NCBI GenBank assembly: GCA_016802295.1
Contig: JAESIW010000109.1
Location: forward strand, 143,673 to 207,672
Origin: Brachionus rotundiformis
Taxonomy: Eukaryota > Rotifera > Eurotatoria > Ploima > Brachionidae
Length of the DNA stretch: 64,000 nucleotides
Reading direction: 5' to 3'
Below the pieces are notes generated by a model. It saw only the letters and a program-made list of their open reading frames with translations. It was not told the origin of the DNA and ran no database searches. A program made the position numbers and the translations under genes. Within the stretch, counting starts at the first letter, position 1. Each line of letters starts with the position of its first letter. Shown here piece after piece: positions 32,485-43,771 of this stretch.

Positions 32485-34110
32485 AATTAATTAATATTTA
32501 TCGATTGACATATCTAATATTATCATATCTAATTAAATCAATATTACAATTTAACTTTTTTTTTGATATAAAATTTATTAAATGAACTATGTTCACCAAT
32601 TAAAAATTAGAAAGTTCACTTTTTTTCTTAGTTCATCAATTATTAAATGAACAGAATAATTTCTTGAAATTTTTAAGTAAAAGTTTTAAAATAATGATAT
32701 AGAGTATTTTTTCTTTATTAACTTCAGAATAATAAATATATTTTGTTGTAACACTCCCTCCAGCGGGTCCAGGTCTTCCGAGACCCTGTTGGATCTTTTC
32801 ATATATATTTTTGCTCTCTTATTTTAAAAAAGCAGTTAGAGAAGAAGTGAAGCTTTTATTTTTCCTCCTTATCTCTATTATTTATTAATTTTTGCTAATT
32901 TTTATTATTATTATTTCTATCTCTCTATTATTTAGTAGCGCACGCTATTAAATTGGTATTATAAATAAAGACAACTCCAATTTTTTTTTTAAATTGCCCC
33001 CATTAAAATTCAATCTTTCTCATTTTTTCTATTTTTCTATAAGACAGCGGTATTATTGCTTTTTTTAATTCAAGTCGAATTAAATCTAACATTATATTAA
33101 TTTTAAATTTTTCATTAATTTGTCATTAATTAATTAAATTTTTAGAGTTCGTTTATGCTCTGCTGAATAAATTTTAAAAATGATCTATCATAGAACAACA
33201 GCTTCAAATCAATTTAACTCATATTCATATCCAGTGAACAATCAGTTGGACAAGCGCCATTAATACAAAATTTTTGTTTTTTTTTTAATTCAACTTCAAT
33301 TTACAAGCATATACGATTCAGGCGTCAATTTTAGCGACTGCTCAGTTTATATTTTATTTTGTTGATAAACCAAAATTAGAAGAAACCTTTATTTTTATTA
33401 AAAAAATTAATATGAACTAAGAAGGATTTGCAAATTTGGGTAAAAAAACTACGGGGTTAGAGCTTTAGTAAAAATTTTGACGAAATTTTCTTGAGATGTT
33501 TTGAAAATTTTTGGAAAAATTTTTTTTTTTACAGGGAGTAGTTTTTGTCGAAGTCAAGTAATTTTAGTGCTGAAAATTATCATGAAAATTACTTTTAATT
33601 TATTCTTCTACAGTCAAAATCTAAAAAATTATATCTGTTTTCTTTTTAATACTGAAAATGAGTAAGCATTTTAATAAAATTCATTCAATGTTTCTGAGGT
33701 AACAAAAAATAGAAATAAAAACGATTTTATTTGTTGTTTTTTTTTTTCAAAGCCTAAAACATCCTCAGAAATCTATAATGCAAAAAGGACCAACTTTTTG
33801 CTTTTAATGTGATCTAAACTTTGATTTAGAAACCTCTAGTTGAAATTAATGGTTAATGTGTGAGACTTGCCCCCTAACCCCATTTTTTATTGAAAAATAC
33901 TAATCACAAGTAATAAAAAAGTTTTTGTTTTAATTTTTATTGTCATTTTAATCAGATTGGTGCAAAATATTAAAAAAGTGTTTTTTTTCTATTTTTATGT
34001 ATTTTTTTTATTTTTTGTGGTTATTCTAATAAAATTGGGGTAGAAACTTGGCGTATTCTATTTTGTGTGGTTTCGATTTTAAATTTTATTCAAAAATGAA
34101 CAATTGTTTT
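32485..34110. other. intergenic, possible solo-LTR fragment
   Basis: GTTCAC/GTGAAC-type motifs continue to 32660. At about 32749-32800 a GC-rich block (tgtaacactccctccagcg, then gtccaggtcttccgagac) opens a region with TATA and AATAAA-like motifs near 32958-32968, resembling a solo LTR. I could not define its right end or a target duplication. The remainder is AT-rich without frames. Confidence 0.3.
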
Positions 34111-35306
34111 TCAGGGTTTTTCAATCACTATACACTTTTGTTTAAATCCTTCCCCTGATAAAATACTTTTCACATGTTTAACACGATCTTCAATATCTTT
34201 AGTATGCGGTAAATTTTCTAGTAAATTTTTTAACTTTTCTTTTAAATACTCTAAAGCTTTAAATCTCAATTTACATTTATTTTTTAAAGACTCATAGAGA
34301 TTATTTTGTAAGCTTCCTAAAGAGGAAACAATATATAATTTGAAATCAATTGAAGATAAATCTTGTTCTTTATGTTCAATTTTAGATCTTGCTAATTTTT
34401 CATTTGTAATCATTTTAAATTCGTTTTCTATTCGTATTTTCTCTTCTTTATCATTTTTCCCATTTAAGGACCGAATAAAATTTTCTTTTTCTTTACTTAT
34501 GTGTGCTTTATATTCAGTATCAAAATTATCATATTTTTCTTCCAAAAAATTTTCCAAAATGTGAATGATTATATAAAAATGTTTTCCAATCGTTTCAATA
34601 AAATCTCTTTTGACATCTGATTTTTTTATTTGAAATAAATAATTAGTTTTTTTTTCTGTATTTTTTTCATAAATTAATAAATCCCAAGCAATATTTTGGT
34701 CAGATTTAGGCCAAATTATGTGGTAACCAATTTTTTCTATTATTTTTAAATTGTAATCTATTAAATAATTGTTTTTTTTTTATCATTATGTATCTCTTTG
34801 CTGTAATCAAAAAATTTAATCATACTATTAAGTACATCTTTTTTATTTTCATCTTTTAAAAGTCTCTTGATAAAATCTTATGATGATGATGATGTATATA
34901 TTGTATCAAGTGTATCAATAGGTTGTTCATTAACGTTAAATAGTTTTATAATATTTTTTGCTAAGATTTCATAAGAACATGATTTATCTTGATCATTTTT
35001 TATTTCTATTTCATTATAATCATCATATTGCAATACCAGAATATTTTTACCATTAACTGATGATGAATTTAATGTTAAGAAGTTGTGAGTGGTCATAATA
35101 ACTTGTATATGCATTTTATCAACTAATTCTGTTTTTATAATTTTAATAAATATATCCACAAGATTAGCTTCACAGTGAGAATCAGGTTCATCTAATAGAA
35201 AAATTTGCTTTATTTTTAAATTTTCATTTTCGATTTTTATATTTTCTTTATCTTTAATTAATAAAATTAAATGTAAAATTAATCTCTCTCCTGGCGATAA
35301 ATCTAA
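34111..35306 (-). pseudogene. broken ABC-type (AAA_21/SMC-like) ATPase, C-terminal part
   Basis: Minus-strand frames give, in order, an ABC signature (LDLSPGERLILHLILL), Walker B (IFLLDEPDSH) and an H-loop (VIMTTHN). This order defines the C-terminal half of an ABC/SMC-class ATPase and resembles bacterial AAA-family ATPases. The frame then meets a TAA at 34880-34882 beside a TCA repeat, stays open (DFIKRLLKDENKKDVLN), shifts within an A-run near 34782, and continues through IGYHIIWPKSDQNIAWDLL and KTNYLFQIKKSDVKRDF to a stop at 34111. An acceptor-like site (ataatttttag) abuts the signature motif at about 35307, so an upstream exon with Walker A is expected, but I find none up to 36640. Function unknown; an old horizontal acquisition is possible. 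Confidence 0.6.
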
Positions 35307-36318
35307 AAATTATACAACAAATTCAAAAAGTGTCAAATTGACACAGTAATTCCTTAGAGATAGCCATCGGCTTTTTCATAACTTAAACATAAAAATAAAA
35401 GATATAAAAGAAAGCAACAAACAATTATAATTTATCAACAAATATAATTTTATCTGCTTGGAAATTTACAATTGTAAATAAATATTTTTTTAGAATTTAT
35501 TTTCTTTACAATCATTTTAAACAGGCTAAAAAAAGATCTTCAGAAACTTTAAACTTTAAAATTGCTAATAATTTTTATAGTTTTGATGTTGGTTAAAAAA
35601 GAACTCGTGGTAAACTAAACAAAAATTTTATTTAAATAGACTTTTGTATCATATATATTGGTTGATTTTATTATTATTATTTTTTGCTAATAAATCTTAT
35701 TTTTTTGAATATTAGACTTTATGATAAATTTTATATATTTAATATAGTAAATTTCACCCCATGAAAAATATATATATCAACAACCGCTAACCACCACATA
35801 GAGTGAGCGGGATATGTAACCGGTTTATAATAAAACAATATTTAATCTTTAAAAGCTTTATTTAAATAAATGAACGTTCTGAAGTTCTAAGAATCGAATT
35901 CTTATTTATACCTAAATGGTCGTGTTAAGAACACGAGCTTATAATTAAGACAAGATGTGAGCTGAGTGGTAAATGTATTTGTCAGCATTTCGAAGCGTCT
36001 AACTTCTGAGATACATGACAAGTATAATTCTCACTTGTCTTTGTGCATCAGTTAATAAGCTGATGAATAAGTGATAATTCACAGAATAAGTGGTAAGAGA
36101 TACCGCAATAGAGGCCATAATGAGACCCCAGCTAGACCACGCAGTGTAGATTTGGAATCCGATTTATTGGCATGATTTTCTTTCTTCTTTTCTAAAAAGT
36201 CATTAATTCAAATTAACATTACCTGAATAGACCAAGCATGCCAAATATGATTAAATAAGATCATATCATAAGTAATTGTGTATTATAAAATTTAAATGTT
36301 GTCATTCAAATTTATAAT
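35307..36318. other. intergenic, mixed-composition block
   Basis: Searched for a Walker A motif belonging to the ATPase remnant; none found. From about 35780 to 36180 the composition is less AT-biased, non-coding and LTR-like (gggatatgtaaccggttta near its left, several AATAAA), but no matched ends were found. Confidence 0.35.
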
Positions 36319-36320
36319 TA

Positions 36321-36444
36321 CAGTAAATTCTCGAAACTTAGTACATGTAACTAAGTCGGATTTTTAATAAAGATGGTACTTGTTACATGTAACAACTTGA
36401 AAAATCCGATTTAGCTACATGTCCTAAGTTTCGAGAATATACGG
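36321..36444. mobile_element. 124-bp pogo/mariner-like MITE
   Basis: Almost wholly palindromic. The left arm from cagtaaattctcgaaactta pairs with a right arm ending taagtttcgagaatatacgg, over about 46 bp with a handful of mismatches. TA dinucleotides flank both ends (36319-20, 36445-46). The CAG start and TA target fit the pogo/Tigger branch of Tc1/mariner. It lies 200 bp upstream of the Argonaute start. Confidence 0.75.
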
Positions 36445-36645
36445 TAGCAATTTCTAGAAGGCTTAAATTTTTATAAATGTTAGTATTTATTAGTAATAAT
36501 ACTAGGATAAATATAAAATTATCAAGTTTTTATTGAAAAAAAACTTGATAATTTATAAAAAGAGAAGTATAATTTCACAATTAATATACCTATAAAATAA
36601 TTTCCAATCTTATGACAAATTATTTAATGAAAATATTTGCTAGAA

Positions 36646-39600
36646 ATGAATTCAAACAATTTATCATTAGGAAGAGGCCGCGGTCGGGGCCGAGGGCGAA
36701 AAAATCAGACTCAAAAACCAGCTGAAGAAAAACTACCTTCTGAATTAAAAAAAACTGAAATTCCAAATAATGAAGCAAACTTTCCTTTAAAGCCAAAAAA
36801 GTTTTCTCTTGGCACAGACTTTGATATTTTGGTCAATTACTTCAAGCTAAGCTTGGAAAAAAAGTCGAAGATTTTTCAATATGATGTTTCGATAAAAGAT
36901 GTTGAAAAAAATGATGAAAAAAGTTCCAACAAGCTTGGAAAACTTATGTTACAACAATTTCTAAACCAAAATCCCTCATATAGGAATAAAATTCTTTATG
37001 ATTTTAAGAAAATGCTCTACTGTACTGAAAGCATACAAAATTTAGAGGTTTATACGATTCTTAATTTTGAAAACTGGTCTTAAATATTAAAAATTTAGGT
37101 TACATTTGAAAATTCAAATGGCCGTAAGTTTTGTGCATCATTGAAAGAATCTGATCGAGCGAGTGGTCTTGAATTGAGTGATATTCAGAAAACTGATGAA
37201 GAACTGGTCAATGTACTTCAAATGATTTTAACTCAAAATATGAGATCAGATGAGAATTATTTTAATTATGGAAAAAGCTTTTTTGAAAACCAAGAAAATA
37301 ACAGGAAACAAATAGGCATTGGGCTAGATCTAATCGAGGGTGCTTCAATTTCGGTCAGACCGACAGAGAATGGAGCTGCTGTCAACATAAATAGTAACTA
37401 TGACAATTAAAATTAAGAATAGTTAATTAACTTTTTTTTAAGAGACCAATGCTGCTATTAATCAAGAAGGAAAAAATTTGATTGAAATTATATGTGAATT
37501 TTTTAACTGCAAGAAAGATAATGAAGACATTTTAATCAGAGAAATAGACAGAAATTCAGCAAAGTTATTAGAGTTTTTGACAAATCTTGGTTTAATTGAT
37601 CATTTACAAAGACCTGTTAAAATTAAAAATATTTCTAAAAATAATTCTCAACAGCATAAATTTACACTAAAAAATGAACAAAATCAAATTAGTGTAGATC
37701 AATATTTTAAGGATAAATATCAAATAGAATTGAAGTATTCTCAGCTACCTTTATTGGAGACTGGTGGGCACAATTTCATTCCAATGGAAGTGTGCCATTT
37801 AAAGACAAGCAGAAGATCGAATTTAAATCCTGGTGAACAATCAGAGATGGTAATTATGAAAGTTATCTCTAATAAAGGAACCTTATTGATTTTTATTTGG
37901 TATTTAAAATTACCACCTTTAGCATTAAGAAAATCTAAGATAGAGATATTTTTACCATCAGATCACTCTTTTATTACTTTTTTTATTGTTGATGAAGCAC
38001 CATCAAAAAGAAATTAAAAATAAAATTTAATTCGCATTCATGTTGCTTCGGAATCTCTACAACCTCCATTTGTTGGTGTTACAAACCTCTGGTCATTTAT
38101 TTTTTATTTTGAACTTTTGACTAAAAATCTAAAATGTTTGTAGAATTAGTTTAATATCAAATATAATTATTATTATTAATTATTAGCGAGTTATTAACGA
38201 GTGAAACAAATTGGCATTTTAATAAGGATTTATATTAAAACCAGACAGCTACAATAGTGAGGCTACTTATTGTCTTGTTCCGCAGTTAGCATTCTGTTGC
38301 TTACTGTTATATCATCATTATTTTTATTCTTATTTTTTAAAATCTATAGATTCGAAGTTCAAATATAAGATGTTTGGAAAGAAAAAAAAGAATTGAGGAA
38401 TTGGTGAATGAGCTGAATTTCAATCAAAGAGATCCGGTTCTAAAAGAATATGGAATCAAAATAGACCCTAAAATGACAAAATTGACTGCAAAAAAAGTCA
38501 AAGGGGCAACACTAGAGTATGGAAAAGGTTTGACAACTAAAGCAGAGTGCGGAAGGTGGGATAATATTGGGAAAGTGTTTTATGATCCAAAGAAGATTTC
38601 ATTATGGATTTTGATTGATTGCAGCAATTTAAGTGAAGACGATTTAAATAAATTTTCAGACAAATTTGTTAAAAATGCTAATAATATGAAACTAATTATT
38701 GAAAATCCTATCAAATTAAGCTATAAAACTAATAAAAATAGTAACTTAAGGAATTTTATCAAAGAAAAAATAAAAAAGATAGAAAATGAACAGAAGCGGA
38801 ATGTTGAGTTTTTAATGATTATAAACAAAAAAAAAGATACACTTAATTACAAAATTTTAAAAGAAATAGGCGATTTGGAATCTGGTTTGATCACTCAATG
38901 TATTGATCAGTCCGCTATTATAAAATGGAATAAATACAAGAGACAAAATGAGTTTAATCAAAATATTGACCAACTATGCTCTAATATATGTTTAAAAGTA
39001 AATTGCAAGCTAGGTGGTACAAATTTTAAAATTTCGACTCAAGATCCATAGTAAATGAAACAAAAATTTTATTATCTTTAAAAAACTTTAATTTTTTAAA
39101 AATATAGCTATCGTGACTATTTAAAAGAAATTTTTGAGAGTGATACAATGATTTTCGGTATTGACGTTAATCATCCAGCTCCAGTAAAACAGCAGAGGGA
39201 AAATTTATCTAACAGAGAAGAAGAAAGAGAGTTTGATTCGATAGCAGCTGTTGTAGGAAGTGTTGATAGAAATTTTTGCATTTATCCTGTTTCGATTCTA
39301 CGTCAAAAGAAAATGGGTAAGCGCGGATTGGAATTAGTTTATCATTTAAATCTTCCGATTTTTGAGCTATTAAATGAATATAAAAAGAAAAATAATGGTA
39401 AATTGCCATCTAAATTGATTTTTTTCCGGGACGGAATTTCGGATGGTCAATTTAATAAAGTTAGTCAGCATGAATTAAATGAAATTCGAAAAGCTTGTAC
39501 AACTATTCAAAAAGACTACACTCCAACAATTAGTTACATTGTTGTTCAAAAAAGGCACCAGACAAGATTTTTTCCAGTCAATTTTAAGGATCAAGTCATA

Positions 39601-40072
39601 CCTGGAAAAAACGAAAATGTCCCACCTGGTACAGTAGTTGATACTGTGATAGTAACACCAGACAAATTTGACTTTTTTATTTGCTCACATTTAGGCATTC
39701 AAGTAAGAAAAAAAATAATTATTTTCTTTTATTCTAAATAAAAAAATAAAGGGTACAAGCAAACCGTGTCATTACTATTTGCTTTTTGATGAAAATAAAT
39801 TTGATTCTAACAAGTTGATTTTATTGTCATTCTACTTATGTCACATTTATGCCAGGAGTACAACAAGTGTGTCCTATCCTGCACCAACATATTATGCAGA
39901 TTTGTGTGCAGAACGTGGTCGCATGTACAATCTGGAATATGCGTCTGAAACGATTACGAGCTTTGACTATGAAACTGATAGATCAGATAATAGTGTCAGA
40001 AATCAAGTCAGGATTGAGAGCGCTCTATTTAAAATACATGATAATCTAAAAGATAAAATGTTTTATATTTAG
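36646..40072 (+). CDS. AGO: Argonaute (AGO) protein, six exons
   Basis: Small-RNA-guided silencing protein, 906 residues. Exons 36646-37047, 37099-37393, 37443-37849, 38350-39050, 39108-39702 and 39752-40072, phases consistent. The N-terminus is an RG repeat (GRGRGRGRGRK), a likely arginine-methylation/Tudor site. N domain: LGTDFDILVNYFKLSL and IFQYDVSI. PAZ region is divergent. The MID/PIWI part aligns collinearly with human AGO2, including QLCSNICLKVNCKLGG and YIVVQKRHQTRFFP. The catalytic tetrad reads Asp621 (GIDVNHP), Glu677 (GLELVY), Asp710 (RDGISDGQ) and Asp850 (PAPTYYAD), so the usual fourth His is Asp. It is an AGO-clade rather than PIWI-clade protein by motif wording. Introns are 49-57 bp, with one of 500 bp. 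It looks intact and probably slicing-competent. Start: the first ATG of the frame, just before the RG repeat. Confidence 0.95.
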
Positions 40073-40191
40073 AGAGTTTAAAATTTATTGTAGACAAAAC
40101 ACAGATTATTAAATCTTTAAAAATAAAAAAAAATTTTTTTGTCAATTTTAGTTTTTTTTATAGCAAAAATTATAATTACAAAAGATAATCG
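40073..40191. other. Argonaute 3' flank
   Basis: AT-rich 3' UTR/spacer; AATAAA-like aaaaataaaa near 40119. Confidence 0.4.
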
Positions 40192-40298
40192 AGGATGTTC
40201 TAACGGCACTCAATCAGGACACAGCAGCAAGAGGCGGGCAAATGTAGATAAGTGATCGGCGTGGTAGAGGTCGGCTCCGAGCATCACTAGCAAAAGTT
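40192..40298 (+). pseudogene. rearranged copy of glycogenin exon 3 sequence
   Basis: Three collinear blocks match the glycogenin exon at 30474-30690 in the same orientation: around gcactcaatcaggacacag (30487-30506), a short piece aagaggcgggca (near 30569), and agtgatcggcg...gtagaggtcggctccgagca (30637-30670). Sequence between the blocks is missing. GC is high against an AT-rich background. There is no open frame. It sits 120 bp after Argonaute and 137 bp before a hAT-derived terminus. Confidence 0.75.
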
Positions 40299-40435
40299 TT
40301 GAAAGTCTATTTGTGTCTTTATTGTATTTTTAAGTCACAAAGAAACAAGTTATAAGTTAATCTTTTAGCTAGTATTTTGTGTTTTATCTATTATTTTTTA
40401 ATATTTTATTGCCATTATCTAGGATCAGTGTTGTA

Positions 40436-40620
40436 CAAAGTCGTAAAGTCAAGTCATATGACTTGACTTGAATGAAAAGCGTCATCTTTTAGTAAATATT
40501 AGAATTCTTGGTTTTTTGATCCAATTTAGTAATATAAATATTTTTTTTTGAAAAAAAATATTTTAAAGTCAATTTTGATGACTTGACTTTGAAAAGACTT
40601 CTTTTTTTATTCTTTTTCAA
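40436..40620. mobile_element. hAT-derived MITE or terminal-repeat chimera
   Basis: Begins cagtgttgtacaaagtcgta, identical to the left terminus of the hAT element at 60062. After about 48 bp it jumps to sequence found in the opposite arm of that element (ttttagtaaatattagaatt, as at 63577-63596). It is therefore an internally deleted derivative of the same family. A right terminus and target duplication could not be defined. Confidence 0.65.
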
Positions 40621-41828
40621 GCCTTCACCATTACTCATATATATTATATAATTTCATTATTGCAGGTTTTTGAGTTTTAACGCTGAATTTAAAAATAAAA
40701 AAGCTCATTTTTATGTACGCATCTATTATACAGATTCACATGACAGTCCTTTGTTCAAATAGTTTATCATACTTAGTATCTAAAGGATTTATAACAAACC
40801 ATCAATTAATATTCATCATTTTTATATCTTGTTTGAATTTATTTTTTAAAATTTCATTTTAATTAATTTTCAGAGGTTTTAAATTCATATATTTAGTTGA
40901 CATGATTTTTTTAATATTTTCAAAAGTGAACACTCCTATTTTTGAAGATTTTTCTATTTTATTGATAAAGTTAATCAAAAAATATATTATTCATACTTAG
41001 ATTTGATACAATATTCAGTATTATTTGTTCCAAAAATCCATATAAATCCTTATTATAATAATTCAGCTTTTCTTTTCTCATGTGGTCCAACTAAGCTTGA
41101 GTTATTTTTATGTTTGGAATTAATTTGGATGGTGCATTTATATATTCATCATATAAAAAGTTTGGTAATTATGAGATTGTCCAAACGACTTAAACAAAAC
41201 AAAAAAAACTATTATTAAATAATTCTTAATGTTTAGATAAGACAAGTTGGCTGTTTTAGCATCTTCAATCACTCAGGAGTCAAAAGCTCAATATTTGTGC
41301 TAAATTTCGCAGATATGTTGGTACAAGATTTATTTTTTATTGATCCATTATCAAGTAATTATCAGTTAAAATTTTTAGATAAATAATTTTAAGATAATTA
41401 TCAATATTAATAAATTTAAATTTGACAGGTGTTAAAGGTTTTGTCTAAACCCAAATAAGAATCCAAGTTTTTGTGTATAGAGCAAGAACTGTCATTATTT
41501 AATTGTCGTATTAGTAAAAATTAGATACCTATTAAAAATTAAAAAAAAATAAATTAATTTTTATTCAATTTATTTTTCATCAGTCTAAATATCCGATAAA
41601 ACATGCATTTAAATCAATCAATTATTATTCTTAAATAAAAATTGAATCAAATTCATTTATAATAGGAAATTGATAAAAAAACCCTTTTTTAAAACCAATT
41701 TAATTTTAAATAAAATAAATTAATTTTGTTGAACATTGTAGTCTATTTATGTTATCTGTCAGATTTAAATTTTTGATCAGAAAATTTCAAAATTTAAAAA
41801 AATTAATTGGAACAAATTATTTTATACA
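40621..41828. other. AT-rich intergenic sequence
   Basis: No secure gene. Short open pieces on the minus strand between 40880 and 41220 (for example LNYYNKDLYGFLEQIILNIV) may be decayed coding sequence but cannot be assigned. The right edge is the promoter side of the first GPCR gene. Confidence 0.35.
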
Positions 41829-42878
41829 ATGAATACTAGTGTTTCTGAAAACTTTGGTTACATCAAATGGGCTGGGGCTACAAGCCGTGCCATCGTATTT
41901 TACGAATGCTTTGCATTGTTCATACCTGGCATTTTTCTTAACATCATTGAGATACTAATATTCCAGAGAAAAAAGTTCAAAAAAACTACCATGAGTTTTT
42001 TCTACACAATAAACTCGATAATTCACATTTGTATCTTCATTCATCTTTTAACCTTTGGAATTCCCATAATTCAGAATAAGAGCTTGATCTTGAAGTCGGA
42101 CTGGAGCTGTCGCATGTACTTGTTTTTTTTGCGCACTTTGTACCAAGCTAGTTCGTGGTTGAATGTGGCCGTTTCTACAGATAGACTATTTTTTGTCATT
42201 TTTTCTCAAAAATACAAATTTCAAAAAGATATAAGATTTCTATCATTTATCTTATTTGTCATACTAGTCATGATATTTTTGGTCAATAGTCCAAATTTTT
42301 GGTTCTATATTGTGGAAATAAAAAGCAACACAAGCCTTACCAACCAGACATCTTCAAAATACTGCACATCAAATCCAACAGCTCTTCTATTCAGAGACAT
42401 ATTTGCCATTAGCATACGCACCATAATTCCATTTATACTAATGTTCGTGATTAACCTAGTGCTAATTATTAAAGTAAAACAATCAAGACAGAAATTGAGC
42501 CAGAGGAAAAATAATTCCCAAGAATTCAAATTTGTATTTACAGTCATAACAACAACATTCATATTTTTGCTAACCTATTTGCCAAATGTGGTATGGATCG
42601 GACTCAGTAACTATTTCCAGAACAATCCAAAAATTCAACAAAGACAGACTTGGAATGCATTTTTGTTCCTTTTCGAGGTGGCATCCTCAGCCACTTATTT
42701 TGTCTACTATTCCTTGAACATTTTCTTTCAACTTATCTTTAATAGTGTTTTTAGACACGAGGTATTCAAATTGTTTCCATATAAATGTGTTATTGTACCT
42801 GTGGCTGAATTGAACAATTCTTCAAATAATACACAAACAAGATCAGATGTCAGATCAATAAATGTCAAAGAAGGATAG
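41829..42878 (+). CDS. orphan rhodopsin-like GPCR, intronless
   Basis: Seven-helix receptor of 349 residues in one exon. The N-terminus carries N-glycosylation sequons (NTS) and helices follow at about 24-44, 55-76, 95-120, 135-157, 195-218, 235-256 and 280-302. Family marks: a TM3 cysteine (WSCRMYLF) and an ECL2 cysteine (SKYCTSNP) for the disulfide; STDRLFFVI at the end of TM3 in place of D-R-Y; and SLNIFFQLIFN in TM7 in place of N-P-x-x-Y. TM6 lacks the classical C-W-x-P (it has LLTYLPNVVW). Ligand unknown. A second, related-looking receptor gene follows 0.9 kb downstream in the same orientation, suggesting a local receptor cluster. Confidence 0.8.
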   Translation: MNTSVSENFGYIKWAGATSRAIVFYECFALFIPGIFLNIIEILIFQRKKFKKTTMSFFYTINSIIHICIFIHLLTFGIPIIQNKSLILKSDWSCRMYLFFLRTLYQASSWLNVAVSTDRLFFVIFSQKYKFQKDIRFLSFILFVILVMIFLVNSPNFWFYIVEIKSNTSLTNQTSSKYCTSNPTALLFRDIFAISIRTIIPFILMFVINLVLIIKVKQSRQKLSQRKNNSQEFKFVFTVITTTFIFLLTYLPNVVWIGLSNYFQNNPKIQQRQTWNAFLFLFEVASSATYFVYYSLNIFFQLIFNSVFRHEVFKLFPYKCVIVPVAELNNSSNNTQTRSDVRSINVKEG

Positions 42879-43771
42879 AACACAATTTATCTATTTTTAT
42901 CTATATAATTTTCCTAGTGTATGCTTTTTTATTTTTTTTGCATTTAGTTTCTCAACCGGTATTGGTATTTGCTTGGTAATGCTTAAATAATTTATAGCTT
43001 TTTATAAATTTTTTATAATTTTTTATTGAATTTCATATAATCGTAATATAAATAATAATAATAATAATAAAATATAATCTTTACATGGTTCTTTATATTG
43101 GTTCATTGATCATCATTACTTGGTGGGATGTAATAACTAATTCAAGGTAATCAGCATAATAATGCCTATGTCATGAAGAGTATTAAATATAATTAAGCAA
43201 TCTTGGTTGTTTTTTTTAAAAAGTTAAAAATTTCAAAAAATTATTATCTCAATTAAATTTTTAAAAAGACAATTTTGTTTTGAATATCTCATGGTAAGGG
43301 AAATACTGAAAGACTGAAGATGACTTAGTGGAGATGAATCAATCGAAGGATAGCTGACGAATTAATGATACACAACACACATGTTGATCGGACCTTATGA
43401 TCCAGTAGTAATAGAAGATATAACAAGAAGGAGAATATGGGTTTATATGGTAGAAAAAAATGTGTATTTAAGCCGCAGTTAGAAAATACTAGAAAAATTT
43501 AATCACTTTTAATAATTAAAAATTAATATCCTTTTTTAAATATGATTTTTAATGATAAAATATTTCCATTGATATAAATCGTGATCGGAAGTTAATCCTT
43601 TAGCAACAATTTTTTATCTTTTATCATCTATTAATTATTATCAGGTCTTTTTTTCAACTTTAATTAAAGTCATCTTTTCATAATTATGTAGGATTAGTTT
43701 AATTAAATAAAATAAAATTCTGAGTATAAAACATAAAAATTTAAATCAAATCAGATTAAAGTAGTTCTAAA
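42879..43771. other. spacer between the two GPCR genes
   Basis: Contains an (AAT)n microsatellite at about 43048-43070 and otherwise AT-rich DNA without frames. Confidence 0.45.

Noticed and set aside
35815..36180. Possible solo LTR upstream of the ATPase remnant
   Set aside because: Starts TGT-like and has AATAAA motifs, but no matching CA end or target duplication could be found; left as an unassigned block.
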